Below are positions 29,584-39,105 of a stretch of DNA of 64,000 nucleotides, one piece after another. Location: the NCBI GenBank assembly GCA_947489315.1, contig CANLCX010000002.1, forward strand, positions 1,054,001 through 1,118,000, written 5' to 3'. This DNA comes from an uncultured Sphingomonadaceae bacterium (lineage in GTDB: Bacteria; Pseudomonadota; Alphaproteobacteria; Sphingomonadales; Sphingomonadaceae). The notes below the pieces were generated by a model. That model saw only the letters and a list, made by a program, of their open reading frames with translations. It ran no database searches and had not been told where the DNA came from. Both the position numbers and the translations under genes were made by a program. Numbering within the stretch: the stretch's first letter is position 1; the number at the start of each line of letters is the position of its first letter.

Positions 29584-31911
29584 TCAGACCGGTTCCGCCG
29601 GTTCGGGTGCAAGCGGGAGCAGAACGGTAAAGCGGGCACCGCTACCTCTCATATTCTCCGCGCGGATCGAGCCGCCATGGCGCTCCATCACCGCAGCCAC
29701 AAAATTCAATCCTAATCCCGCGCCTTTGACCGCGCCTTTGGAGTCGAGATCATTGCTCGCAAACCGCTCGAACAGTTGGCCCAGCATATCCTCTGCGATA
29801 CCATTGCCCTCATCTGTTATCGTCACCGACACAAAGGGTTGCTTGTCGAGGGCGATAGGGCGCAGCAGGATCGTGATGCTACTATCGTCCGGGCTATATT
29901 TGATAGCATTATCAATCAGGTTGGCGAAGGACCGATAGAGGCTCGACGGCTCCCCGATGATGAAGGCGCCGTCCGTCTGATCCTCTACCGTTGATTTGAT
30001 TTTGCGCTGCTTGGCGAGCGGCCACAGACTGTCATTTGCTTCAATCACCAGATCGGACAGCAAAATTTCCTCGCCAGAAAATTCACTGGATTTAATCCTC
30101 GCCAAACCAACGAAATTATCGGCCAATGCCAGCGTCCGTCGCGCATGACCTTCGATCCGTTTATTCTCATCCGTCGCGTCCTGGCTATCAAGCAATGCCA
30201 ATATCGCGGCCTGCGGAGATCGCATATCGTGGGATAGAAGTTGCAACACTTCCTCTCGTTCCTGCGCCGCATTGGCGACTTCGGTAATGTCCGCGAGATA
30301 GTGGATATGTCCGCGCAGCTCGCCTTCATCAGACAGGACTCTGGCCCGTCGCATCGCGAAAACTTCGTCATTGAGCGAAGTGAAATCTACATAATCATGC
30401 TCGCGCAATTTCTGGTCGAGCGCCAGATAGTCTTTGACATCATCCAGATCATCCGGCGCAACAAACCGCTTCAACATGTCGTCGAGCGCAAGATCCTGCG
30501 CGCCATCTTCAACACCGGTCTGGGCCAATTTATTGACGAATTTCACTTTTCCATCGAGGTCGGTAATGAACATCGGGTCGGGTAAATTGGTTAGTGCATC
30601 GGAAATGAACCGCCGCAAATCGCGCACATGTTTGATAGCATGGGCCAGTTCTTCGGCCTGTTCGGTAACCAGATCGACGGGCCCAAGCGGTACCTCCAAA
30701 ACCGGAATATCAGGCGTATCCGATCGATAGTTTTTGAGTTCATCATCCATGAAATCACTGGTCGCCTGCAACCGCCGCCAGCCCCAGACCGGATAAACAA
30801 GAGCCAATCCAACAAGGGCCGCACCAGGCGCAAACCAGATTTGGAGGGACAGTAAGATCGCGCTGGCCATTAATATGGCCACGACCAGTCCGAGCGAGAC
30901 GAAAATCGTTGTTCGAGGGCGCCAGCGCCAAAATCCGATCAATAAAATCCACGTTGGGATCAGGGATAACATAATCTGCGTGGACGTAGAAACAGGCGTG
31001 ACAAATCTATCCGCCATTATATCACTCAGTAAATTGGCCATAATCTCAACACCAGCCATTGTACCGCCGTCGCCGAGCGGGACCGGATGCTGGTCGCCCA
31101 GCCCTTGCGCCGTTGCACCTACCAGGATGATTTTGTCTTGCAAAAACGCGGCAGGAATTTCGCCATTTGCGACTGCCACATAAGAAATCCGGGAAAAGGC
31201 CCCTCGGTTCGCATAGGGCATGAGCAGCGGCTGTTCACAATTATCGCGACGGGTAAATGCAGGGGAGCTTCCCTCATTAACGCTGCGATAAACCTGTTCC
31301 ATCAAATGTGGCCAGATCGTTTCAACGCTAGCGGTACGATCCGCGGTTCCTCGAAAACAGAGCGATGTCCGGCGGACTACGCCATCGCGATCAAACAGCA
31401 GATTGACGTGGCCAATAGCGCTTGCGGCCTGTTTCAAAGGCGCGATAGGTTCCTTGATATCAAAGTCAGCGCCATTGGTTCCGGGGAAAACAAAATGCAG
31501 CGGCAGAAGCAGATTGTCGTTTTTCGCCGCAGCGGCGGCCAGCGCTAAATCTTCCTCACTGTCGCCCGGCTCGCTCAACAAGATATCAAAGGCGATCGCT
31601 TTCGGTTCAGCATCGGCCAATAGGGTCAGTAATTCGGCATGACGGGTTCGCGACCATGGCCATTTGCCAAAGGCAGCGAGACTGTCTTCATCGACGGCAA
31701 TGATCAGAATATCATCCGGTGCTTCGGGCCTGTCATATTCCGAAATCTGGTCATAAAGCAGGTTATCGAAGCTAGAGAGACTATTCCAATAGATTAGAGA
31801 CGCAACGATCAGCGAAGCCACCAAAGCCACGCCGGCCCATTCAATTCCCAGGCGACGGCGTAATTTCATAGGTCGTTGGCTCTCCCAATTGGAGCTATAT
31901 TTAACCCCCAT
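29584..31911 (-). CDS. CHASE2-PAS sensor histidine kinase
   Basis: The 775-residue membrane kinase has one N-terminal helix (about 26-43), a large extracytoplasmic CHASE2 domain (about 44-305), three further helices (about 313-375), a PAS-like domain (about 430-545) and a HisKA/HATPase core. The phospho-acceptor is H561 (SHDMRSP), the N-box is NLIDNAIKYSP and the G-boxes are DEGNGIAED and GAGLGL. The ATG complementary to 31909-31911 has CAGGGA before it; another ATG 14 codons later is possible. It is the third gene of an operon with a response regulator and a FecR/LysM protein, and its ligand is unknown. Confidence 0.92.
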   Translation of the reverse strand: MGVKYSSNWESQRPMKLRRRLGIEWAGVALVASLIVASLIYWNSLSSFDNLLYDQISEYDRPEAPDDILIIAVDEDSLAAFGKWPWSRTRHAELLTLLADAEPKAIAFDILLSEPGDSEEDLALAAAAAKNDNLLLPLHFVFPGTNGADFDIKEPIAPLKQAASAIGHVNLLFDRDGVVRRTSLCFRGTADRTASVETIWPHLMEQVYRSVNEGSSPAFTRRDNCEQPLLMPYANRGAFSRISYVAVANGEIPAAFLQDKIILVGATAQGLGDQHPVPLGDGGTMAGVEIMANLLSDIMADRFVTPVSTSTQIMLSLIPTWILLIGFWRWRPRTTIFVSLGLVVAILMASAILLSLQIWFAPGAALVGLALVYPVWGWRRLQATSDFMDDELKNYRSDTPDIPVLEVPLGPVDLVTEQAEELAHAIKHVRDLRRFISDALTNLPDPMFITDLDGKVKFVNKLAQTGVEDGAQDLALDDMLKRFVAPDDLDDVKDYLALDQKLREHDYVDFTSLNDEVFAMRRARVLSDEGELRGHIHYLADITEVANAAQEREEVLQLLSHDMRSPQAAILALLDSQDATDENKRIEGHARRTLALADNFVGLARIKSSEFSGEEILLSDLVIEANDSLWPLAKQRKIKSTVEDQTDGAFIIGEPSSLYRSFANLIDNAIKYSPDDSSITILLRPIALDKQPFVSVTITDEGNGIAEDMLGQLFERFASNDLDSKGAVKGAGLGLNFVAAVMERHGGSIRAENMRGSGARFTVLLPLAPEPAEPV

Positions 31912-31931
31912 CAATCCCTGCGATTAAGACT

Positions 31932-33305
31932 CTAACCCGCCACCGTCAATTTTTCAAAATCGGTCCATTTCTGGAACACATCCTTATCCTCTGGATCGGT
32001 CGAATATTGCGTAACGCCGACGCGCCAATAATATTCGCCATCTGGCAAATCGGACAGGGTGAGGACGTCTCTTGTCAATCCAGCCTCGTCAACAATTGGA
32101 ACGGCATCGGTACTGCCGAGCATCAATTGAAAACGATAGGTCCGCTTTCCACTGCCGGCACCCGCCCATTTGAACCGAAAGCCAAAATCGCCTGAGTCGG
32201 CACTGCCACTTAAGGTGCTCAGCTGACGCTTGAACGAATAATTCGCTGGCATGCCCTCAAATCCATCTTCACCAAAGGCCGTGGCTTTGGCAAAATAGCG
32301 GCCGTCCTCGATACCAGCCAGGGAGATCGCACTGCCCTCGCTGAGCTGCTCTGCGACAATATCAACGAAGCCAGCATCTGACGATATCAATATCCGGTGC
32401 GCTGTGGCGACTGGGCGGGGCACGACGGTAAATTCCAGCGTCTCTTCCGATTGCACTTTTGCCGGTTCAACAAGTTCCGGCGGCGTTAACAGGTCGGCCG
32501 TGGCAAGTTTGCCAGTGACGGTTGCCGCAGCTCCCGTTCCAGCAGGAACGGAAACGCTCGACGCGCCATCGATGCTTTCGCCCGCAGCAACGTCAATCGA
32601 TCCTTCGACCGTTTCTGAATAAGCCGTGCCCGTTTCTTCATCGACACGAGTTCGATAATCGGTGCCTCGTACAGCGGAAACAGCCACCGGCGTCCTCACC
32701 CGGTAGCGATCGGCTTTCTTATCAAATGGTGTCACTTTGGACCTGATCCGGCCACTATCGACCGCCAGCTCGTAATCGACGCTATCGGTAAGCAGAATAT
32801 GGCGCAGCCGTGTAATCCGCATCTTGCTGTTGGACGGCATAGAAATGCGCGATCCATCTTCGAGTTGCAGCGTCAGGAAGCTGCCTGCCGATGTCGCAAG
32901 TCGGCTGCCTTCGCCAATCTCGAGACCTTTGACGGGTGTGATGGTGCGACCGCCATCCGCTATCGCAACATTACCGCGAAAGGCGCTCAAACTCGCCTCG
33001 CTCTTACGATATTTTAACAGACGAAAAGGGATAGAAACGGTTTTACCGACTGGAATGAAACGCGGATTGGCGATGCGATTGATCCGCTGAACCGTGACAT
33101 AGTCTGACCGCTTGCGCATATATTTGGAAGCAAGGGCGATCAGCGTATCGCCCTTCTTGAATATATATTCCACTCGCACATTATCTGCAGCGGTCTGAGC
33201 TTGAGCGACAACCGGTATAATCGAAACCGGGGCCAATGAAAGGAGAGCTGAAATCCGCAAATATCTGAAACATCTGCGTTTGCTTGTCTCAATGGCCATC
33301 GTCAT
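31932..33305 (-). CDS. Exported LysM plus FecR domain protein
   Basis: The 457-residue protein has a signal peptide ending near VVAQAQ (about residue 37), a LysM domain (about 46-93, YIFKKGDTLIALASKYM) that should bind peptidoglycan, and a FecR beta domain (about 115-215, LEDGSRISMPSNSKM ... VRTPVAVSAVRGTDYR). The C-terminal part (300-455) consists of fibronectin-like beta repeats (GEYYWRVG, GRYFAKA). Its ATG overlaps the response-regulator stop (ATGA), and the CHASE2 kinase follows 20 bases later. A periplasmic scaffold that presents a signal to the CHASE2 domain is a reasonable inference, not shown. Confidence 0.88.
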   Translation of the reverse strand: MTMAIETSKRRCFRYLRISALLSLAPVSIIPVVAQAQTAADNVRVEYIFKKGDTLIALASKYMRKRSDYVTVQRINRIANPRFIPVGKTVSIPFRLLKYRKSEASLSAFRGNVAIADGGRTITPVKGLEIGEGSRLATSAGSFLTLQLEDGSRISMPSNSKMRITRLRHILLTDSVDYELAVDSGRIRSKVTPFDKKADRYRVRTPVAVSAVRGTDYRTRVDEETGTAYSETVEGSIDVAAGESIDGASSVSVPAGTGAAATVTGKLATADLLTPPELVEPAKVQSEETLEFTVVPRPVATAHRILISSDAGFVDIVAEQLSEGSAISLAGIEDGRYFAKATAFGEDGFEGMPANYSFKRQLSTLSGSADSGDFGFRFKWAGAGSGKRTYRFQLMLGSTDAVPIVDEAGLTRDVLTLSDLPDGEYYWRVGVTQYSTDPEDKDVFQKWTDFEKLTVAG

Positions 33306-33997
33306 GCCCCCTTTTTTAGAGTCTCCAATCTATAGCCATAACCGAAAACCGTGAAAATCCGAAACCCGTTCTCAGGCGTAAGCGATAATTTCGACCGTAC
33401 ACGGGAAACGTGCATATCCAGCGTCCGGGTGGCAAGATGCGCATTGGTCCGCCAGACCGTTTCCATGATATATCGGCGCGACAATGTCCGGTCACGGTTA
33501 CGGAACATCAAATCGGTTAGTTCAAACTCTTTCGCGGTCAGCGAAACTTCAGTGTCCTTGTGCCGGACTTTTTGCTCGATACGGTCGAGTATATACTCAC
33601 CATATTGTGCTTCTGTTTCCATTGCAGACGTGCCACCGCCGCGCCGCAGAATTGCATTGATGCGGGCTGCAATCACTCCAGGGTCTTCCGGTTTGGTTAT
33701 ATAATCGTCCGCGCCAGCGTTGAGCGCTTCGCTAATATCTTGTTTAGCGGTGCGGCTGGTAATCATCATAACCGGCGGCCGATCGTCAACCGCTGTTTCC
33801 ATCCACTCCAAAATCTGGAGGCCGGTTTTTCCCGGCATATTCCAATCCAGAATCACAAGATCAAAAGTGTCACGCAACAGTGCATTGCTCAAAGCGTTGC
33901 CGTCCGCAAAGCCGACAAAAATATGGCCTTGCCCTTCAACAATTTTTCCTAAGAATTCGACGATTTCTTTATCATCGTCTGCAATCGCAATACGCAT
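33302..33997 (-). CDS. OmpR/PhoB-type response regulator
   Basis: The 231-residue protein has a receiver domain (phospho-acceptor D51 in LVILDWNMPG) and a winged-helix DNA-binding domain (about 135-230, SLTAKEFELTDLMF, GYGYRLE). I start at the ATG complementary to 33995-33997, preceded by GGGGA; an upstream open extension of 22 codons has no such support. It heads the operon with the FecR/LysM protein and the CHASE2 kinase and is probably the kinase's partner. Confidence 0.92.
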   Translation of the reverse strand: MRIAIADDDKEIVEFLGKIVEGQGHIFVGFADGNALSNALLRDTFDLVILDWNMPGKTGLQILEWMETAVDDRPPVMMITSRTAKQDISEALNAGADDYITKPEDPGVIAARINAILRRGGGTSAMETEAQYGEYILDRIEQKVRHKDTEVSLTAKEFELTDLMFRNRDRTLSRRYIMETVWRTNAHLATRTLDMHVSRVRSKLSLTPENGFRIFTVFGYGYRLETLKKGA

Positions 33998-34266
33998 ACA
34001 TGTTCCCCGATAACGAACAGCAATATCCCGATTGCCTTCGCCTTTTAAAAATTCCCTACCCACAGTCTGTTTACCTCTATTTTTATGGACTTTACCAGAA
34101 CTAGTGACTGTAATTTACATTCCTTTACATAAATCCGGATGAATTCTGCTAAATCGGGGATGAATTAAAGATATGGCCTAGTCATCTGAGCTTCTGGTGG
34201 ATGTAATATCGCTATTCGCAACATCATCGATGCTTGCGGCGCGATTCGTTTGTTCGGGATAGGATT

Positions 34267-34341
34267 TGGTTGGGGTGGCAGGATTCGAACCTGCGCATGG
34301 CGGCATCAAAAGCCGCTGCCTTACCACTTGGCGACACCCCA
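34267..34341 (-). tRNA. tRNA-Gln (anticodon TTG)
   Basis: On the minus strand the gene folds into a standard cloverleaf: acceptor TGGGGTG/CACCCCA, anticodon stem-loop AGCGGC-TTTTGAT-GCCGC with anticodon TTG, T-loop GGTTCGAATCC, and an encoded CCA end (34267-34269). Length is 75 bases with CCA. Confidence 0.93.
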
Positions 34342-34434
34342 ATATTGGCTGCTTATATCGTCAGCGAAGGGGCCTAATATCCAACTTACCCCAAAGGGGC
34401 AAGGGGCAGTTACAGCTATTTTCAGAACAATATT

Positions 34435-35532
34435 TTAGAACAGGCGTTTCACCCAGTCATGCTTGTCTTCAGCAAGGCCACGTTGAATGTCGACCAGACG
34501 CATCCGCAGTTTCTCTGTCAATTGTCCCGGACCGCCGCTGCCAATTGTAAAATCACCGTCTTTCGACCGGACGGTTCCGACGGCCGTAACAACAGCAGCG
34601 GTTCCACAAGCGAAGGTTTCCCGCAAATTTCCGCTGGCCGCATCATCGCGCCATTGGTCAATGGCATAAGGTTCTTCGCTGACCTCCAAACCTTCTTCAC
34701 GGGCCAGAGTCATGATGGATTCCCGTGTGATACCAGGCAGGATCGTACCTGTTAGCGGCGGTGTGATCAGCCTACCGTCGTCCATTACGAAAAACAGGTT
34801 CATTCCGCCCAGCTCTTCAACCCAACGCTGTTCGGCGGCATCGAGAAACACCACCTGATCGCAATCCTGCGCGATTGCCTCGGCCTGCGCCACCAGGCTG
34901 GCAGCATAGTTGCCGCCGCATTTGGCAGCGCCCGTACCGCCTGGTGCTGCCCGGCTATAGTCTTGGGAAACCCAAATCGTAATTGCTGAAACCCCGGCCT
35001 TGAAATAGGCGCCGGCGGGAGAAGCTATAACCATATAGAGATATTCTTTTGCCGGACGGACGCCGAGAAATACCTCGCTGGCAAACATAAACGGCCGCAA
35101 ATAGAGCGACCCGCCTTCTTCCGATGGAAACCAGTCGCGATCAATATCGACCAGCGCTTCAACGGATTTCAGAAATAGTTCTTCTGGCAATTCAGGCATC
35201 GCCATCCGCTGGGCAGAGGCTTGAAACCGTCGGGCATTTTCCTCTGGCCGGAACAAGGCTGTGGTCCCATCAGCCAGTCGATAGGCTTTCATGCCTTCAA
35301 AAATTTCCTGCGCATAATGCAGCACGGATGATGCGGGATCCATTGGGATCGGAGCGCGCGCCTCTACCTTTGCGTCATGCCACCCTTGGCCTTCGGTGTA
35401 GCGGATGACCACCATATGGTCGGTGAACAAATTTCCAAAGCCGGGGTTTTCCAGCAATTTCTGCCGATCAACCGTTGCGACCGGCGAATTATTCCGTTCG
35501 ACAAGAAGTTCTAGACCGTCGCCGTTCGCCAT
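34435..35532 (-). CDS. ilvE: Branched-chain amino acid aminotransferase
   Basis: The 365-residue fold-type IV PLP enzyme interconverts Leu, Ile and Val with their 2-oxo acids using glutamate. The PLP lysine lies in GTGAAKCGGNYAASL (about residue 205), and the phosphate-binding GTAAVVTAVG segment lies near 312-321. Length matches the longer class of BCAT (about 360). It is divergent from the MarR gene with a 73-base gap that contains an inverted repeat. Confidence 0.93.
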   Translation of the reverse strand: MANGDGLELLVERNNSPVATVDRQKLLENPGFGNLFTDHMVVIRYTEGQGWHDAKVEARAPIPMDPASSVLHYAQEIFEGMKAYRLADGTTALFRPEENARRFQASAQRMAMPELPEELFLKSVEALVDIDRDWFPSEEGGSLYLRPFMFASEVFLGVRPAKEYLYMVIASPAGAYFKAGVSAITIWVSQDYSRAAPGGTGAAKCGGNYAASLVAQAEAIAQDCDQVVFLDAAEQRWVEELGGMNLFFVMDDGRLITPPLTGTILPGITRESIMTLAREEGLEVSEEPYAIDQWRDDAASGNLRETFACGTAAVVTAVGTVRSKDGDFTIGSGGPGQLTEKLRMRLVDIQRGLAEDKHDWVKRLF

Positions 35533-35582
35533 ATCCCGTCACTTTCGCTATGCTGATTAGAAGATTCGCGTTGCCTTTAGTT

Positions 35583-35616
35583 TATCTTGCAATCACCTAA
35601 ACAGCATGTCAAGATA
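35583..35616. promoter_or_regulatory. Inverted repeat TATCTTG/CAAGATA between ilvE and the MarR gene
   Basis: Two perfect 7-base arms (35583-35589 and 35610-35616) are separated by 20 bases in the divergent control region, overlapping the first possible MarR start. MarR regulators often bind inverted repeats in their own promoter. The long spacer makes this weak evidence. Confidence 0.3.
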
Positions 35617-36136
35617 CGTCAACATGGCTGACATATCTCGCCCTTCTGCCTCCCCCGGAGCATCACCCCTCTTCCTCCGCGAAGATGAAATCAGACGCGG
35701 CGTCGAATTGCTTTATTTCGGCTATACCCGTCTTACCAACGCGATTGATCAGGAGCTTGCCAAACAAGGGCTTGGCCGGGCCCATCACCGGGCGCTATAC
35801 TTTATCGCGCGACAACCGGATTTGACAGTTGGCGAGCTCTTGCGCTTGCTCGCCATTACCAAACAGTCTCTTGGCCGGGTGTTGAAAGAGCTGCATGATC
35901 GGGATTTGGTTGTCACGAAAACCGGACCCTTGGATCGCCGTCAGAAATTGTTAAGGCTGACTGACAGTGGTGCTGCTTTGGAAGCGGAACTATTTGCCCA
36001 ATTGCGGGAACGGCTTTCGGCAGCTTATGTAACTGCTGGACAGGAATCGGTGACAGGCTTCTGGCATGTGCTCGAAGGATTGGTGCCGGAAAGCGATCGT
36101 CAGATGGTATTTGACTTGCGGAAAGACAAAGCCTGA
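35606..36136 (+). CDS. MarR family transcriptional regulator
   Basis: The 176-residue winged-helix regulator has its recognition region at ITKQSLGRVLKELHDRDLV (about residues 92-110), followed by the wing DRRQKLLRLTDSG. MarR dimers usually repress nearby genes until a phenolic or oxidising ligand binds; the divergent ilvE gene is the obvious candidate target. The ATG six codons downstream (35624) could be the real start; neither has a clear ribosome site. Confidence 0.88.
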   Translation: MSRYVNMADISRPSASPGASPLFLREDEIRRGVELLYFGYTRLTNAIDQELAKQGLGRAHHRALYFIARQPDLTVGELLRLLAITKQSLGRVLKELHDRDLVVTKTGPLDRRQKLLRLTDSGAALEAELFAQLRERLSAAYVTAGQESVTGFWHVLEGLVPESDRQMVFDLRKDKA

Positions 36137-36332
36137 TAGCGGGACGACGTTGACAATATTGACACACCTCTATTGGCTATTTTGATCGCGTAATAAAATT
36201 CCAAAGTTCACACAAGTCTCACGACCCTGTGCGGGTGCGCAGCTTCCGTTTGGCGCGCACGACATCGTCGATATTCAAAGCTGAGAAAGAACGCCGCGAT
36301 CCTATCATGGCGATCATATTGTAGGAAAGCCT

Positions 36333-37145
36333 TCAGGCCTTTGCTTCTTCGGCCATTTCGCGGTTCCGCTCCATCGCCGCTTTCAGAACATCATGGAGCA
36401 GCACGTTAACCCGGCCATTGGCATCGAGTATATCAAGACCTTTGCGGGTAACGCCATTGGGGCTCGCCACCTGATTGGCAAGTTCTCCCGGACTAACGTC
36501 AGAAGCCGCGGCCAGCGTTGCTGCGCCATCGACCATCGCCAGGGCCAAACGCGCAGCTTGCGCCTTGTCCATTCCGAGCTCCGCCGCCGAAATTGCCAGC
36601 GCGTCGATGAACCGAAACACAAAGGCAGGGCCGGAACCCGACAGGGCCGTTGCAATATGCATCTGACCTTCATTCTCTAACCATTCGGGCCGTCCGAGTG
36701 GAGAGAATAGCTCATTCATCTGGTCTTTCAGACCGGAATCCTCAACTTCGCTGATCAGGATCATCGGTGATTTGGCTACCGTCACCGCCATATTGGGCAT
36801 CAAGCGGACAATCTTACCTGACTTCGGGAAAGCCCGCCGCAATATCTCAATCTCGGTTCCTGCAAGCACGGATACAATATGGCTGTCTTTTCCAACCAAC
36901 GGCGCGAGCTTGGCCGCGACATCATCCAGTTGATAGGGCTTCATCGCCAGCATCACCAGATCAGGCGCTGGACCTTCGGGATAATCAGGCTGCGATTGCA
37001 ATCCGCCGGGAAGCGTCGACGCATGGGGTTTGATCACCGTGACCTTAGCGGCATCCAGACCGTTATGGAGCCAGGCTTGCAATATCGCACCGCCCATATT
37101 GCCGCAACCGACAAACCAGATGCTGTTAAAGCCGTCTCCGATCAC
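36333..37145 (-). CDS. proC: Pyrroline-5-carboxylate reductase
   Basis: The 270-residue enzyme reduces pyrroline-5-carboxylate to proline with NAD(P)H. The N-terminal Rossmann motif reads IWFVGCGNMGGAI. The C-terminal dimerisation domain contains SGSGPAFVFRFIDAL and GELANQVASPNGVTRKGL, matching the family. The start is a GTG (complement 37143-37145). It lies 12 bases downstream of the YbjN-like gene and probably shares its transcript. Confidence 0.93.
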   Translation of the reverse strand: MIGDGFNSIWFVGCGNMGGAILQAWLHNGLDAAKVTVIKPHASTLPGGLQSQPDYPEGPAPDLVMLAMKPYQLDDVAAKLAPLVGKDSHIVSVLAGTEIEILRRAFPKSGKIVRLMPNMAVTVAKSPMILISEVEDSGLKDQMNELFSPLGRPEWLENEGQMHIATALSGSGPAFVFRFIDALAISAAELGMDKAQAARLALAMVDGAATLAAASDVSPGELANQVASPNGVTRKGLDILDANGRVNVLLHDVLKAAMERNREMAEEAKA

Positions 37146-37157
37146 GCGTCAGACTCC

Positions 37158-37664
37158 TTATGCTTCACCTTGCGTATCAATCATCGCATGCGCAATCGCA
37201 TCTTGCGGGCTTTTGTCGCTCCACAAGACAAATTGGAAAACGGGATAGAAACGCTCCCACTCATCAATCGCCATATCGACAATCGTCTGTGCTTGATCAA
37301 GGCCGAGCATACCGTTGCCACCCAACATGATGGCGTGGCGGAATAACAATATGTTGTTGGTTGACCAGAGATCAAAATGGCCGAGCCACAGTTGCTCGTT
37401 AATCAGCCCAAGCGATTCATAAATGGCAATTTTCTTGTCATCGGGAACGCGGATATCGGGGAGTAATAACAATTGCAGGACATGGTCTTCATTGCGCCAG
37501 ATCGCCCGTAATTGATAGCTGGTCCAATTGCCCTTAATCTCGACCGAGATTTCTTCTTCGCTGACATGATTGACCGACCAACCGCGCGCTTCGAAAAAAG
37601 CGATCAGCATATCGACCGGCGGCGCCTCTTCCTGATCAAGCTCAGACCAAACATCGTCAAGCAT
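37158..37664 (-). CDS. YbjN domain protein
   Basis: The 168-residue cytoplasmic protein fits the YbjN / type III secretion chaperone-like fold, with WTSYQLRAIWRNEDHVLQL, then INEQLWLGHFDLW and a C-terminal helix with ERFYPVFQFVLW. YbjN proteins are linked to stress responses, with no known enzyme activity. It sits directly upstream of proC, 12 bases apart, in an arrangement common in alphaproteobacteria. Confidence 0.85.
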   Translation of the reverse strand: MLDDVWSELDQEEAPPVDMLIAFFEARGWSVNHVSEEEISVEIKGNWTSYQLRAIWRNEDHVLQLLLLPDIRVPDDKKIAIYESLGLINEQLWLGHFDLWSTNNILLFRHAIMLGGNGMLGLDQAQTIVDMAIDEWERFYPVFQFVLWSDKSPQDAIAHAMIDTQGEA

Positions 37665-37836
37665 TACGGTTCCACATTATTTGCATCATTGCCCCTGCAT
37701 CACGAGCCTTAGTGGCCCAGCCCATCATGCAGGGCAAGGCGGTGCTATGCCTTCAGACATATTGTTTGTGGGAAGACTGTGGATAATCGCCGAGGATAAT
37801 CACTAGACAAATAGACGCCCGATTATGGGACGGAAA

Positions 37837-38199
37837 CTAGCTTCCGGATTTTGGCGGCGTGGTTTTCTTCGGTGCCGCTTTGCGCGCGGCTGGCTTGCGG
37901 GCAGCCGGTTTTGCGGCCGCGGCCTTACGAGCAGCTGGTTTCGCTGCAGCAGGTTTTGGCACAGATTTCTCCAACGCATCGAGGCGTTTTTTCAGCGCAT
38001 CGGCTTCTGTGCGGGCCTTGGATGCCATTTCCTTGACTGCTTCAAATTCTTCACGCGAGACGAAGTCCATGCCGCCAAACCATTCCTTTGCACGCTCGCG
38101 CGCGCCGGCTTCGGCTTCACGACCAACGCCTGCAACTGTGCCAGCTAGACCGTTCAGGACTTTGGAAAGGTCATCAAAAAATCTGTTCTGGCTTTGCAT
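37837..38199 (-). CDS. UbiK/BMFP accessory factor family protein
   Basis: The 120-residue protein has the BMFP core (MQSQNRFFDDLSKVLNGLAG, then SREEFEAVKEMASKARTEAD forming a coiled coil to about residue 80) and an Ala/Lys/Pro-rich tail with repeated AAxKPAARK units. UbiK helps assemble ubiquinone-synthesis enzymes at the membrane. The long histone H1-like tail is frequent in alphaproteobacterial members. Confidence 0.85.
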   Translation of the reverse strand: MQSQNRFFDDLSKVLNGLAGTVAGVGREAEAGARERAKEWFGGMDFVSREEFEAVKEMASKARTEADALKKRLDALEKSVPKPAAAKPAARKAAAAKPAARKPAARKAAPKKTTPPKSGS

Positions 38200-38256
38200 G
38201 TCAATTACTCCGTCTGGGGGTCAGGCTTTGGAAATTTAATTATATCTGGGTATATA

Positions 38257-38805
38257 TTATATCTGGGTACTGGCTGCCGGTACGACAAGGGTCTCAGCAC
38301 CCGGGTTGAGGTCAACAATCTGCTTGTTCAATATCCCGGCGAAACAGAGCCATGCCAGATAAGGAACCATCAACCAGGCAGCGGCTTTGCGTATCCGTCC
38401 AAATACCAGGGTTGTAACAAAAGCCAGCGCGAAAATCGTGATTAATAACCAAAAGGCGGCAGATATCTGATGCATACCGAAAAAGAGCGGTGACCAGAAA
38501 AGGTTGAGCGCATATTGCGCCAGAAACAGGATGATGGCGACACCACGCAAGGGCGCACCGCGCGCGTGCAATATCATCGCCAGCGCAATGCCCATCATGA
38601 TGTAGAGGATCGGCCAAGCGACACCAAACATCCAGCCAGGCGGCTGCGCGTCAGGCTTTATCAACGCTTGAAACCAGCGATTTTCTCCGCCCGGCCCAGC
38701 AACTTGACCCGACATAATGCCCAGCAAGACAATCACCGGAACGATGAATAAAGCCCAGCGTAACAGCGACATGCGCAATTGGCCTTTGGATGCAATTTGG
38801 TTCAC
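38257..38805 (-). CDS. tspO: TspO/MBR family protein
   Basis: The 182-residue protein has five membrane helices and the TspO landmarks KPDAQPPGWMFGVAWPILY (about residues 50-68) and LNLFWSPLFFG. TspO binds tetrapyrroles and, in alphaproteobacteria, modulates pigment or stress genes. The start is a GTG (complement 38803-38805) with AAGGGA upstream; an ATG at residue 12 is possible. Confidence 0.92.
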   Translation of the reverse strand: MNQIASKGQLRMSLLRWALFIVPVIVLLGIMSGQVAGPGGENRWFQALIKPDAQPPGWMFGVAWPILYIMMGIALAMILHARGAPLRGVAIILFLAQYALNLFWSPLFFGMHQISAAFWLLITIFALAFVTTLVFGRIRKAAAWLMVPYLAWLCFAGILNKQIVDLNPGAETLVVPAASTQI

Positions 38806-39105
38806 GGCTTCATTCCCTTAACCCACAATGGCCTGTCCAGCTTTGTCACCGTACAGAACGAATCATACAGCGGAAAACCGCCATGTTTCTATGGTTTCTT
38901 AGGCAATGTTACGCCGCTTTGCCAGTGGCTTGGACCGAGCGACAGCGATGATCCCAATTTGACCCGTTTAATGTGCCCAGCGCTTGGCATCGCACAATTA
39001 CACCCTATGTTAGAAAGACCGGTTCGATCGCGCGGATGATTTTCCATCCGCCCATGACCGCGAACAGGATTGTGACGCACAGGTCGGGCTGCTAGGGGCT
39101 TTTCT
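38806..39105. other. Intergenic gap upstream of the ABC exporter gene
   Basis: Divergent promoters of tspO and the ABC gene must lie here. I see no coding sequence with a credible start, no RNA gene and no strong repeat. Confidence 0.5.
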
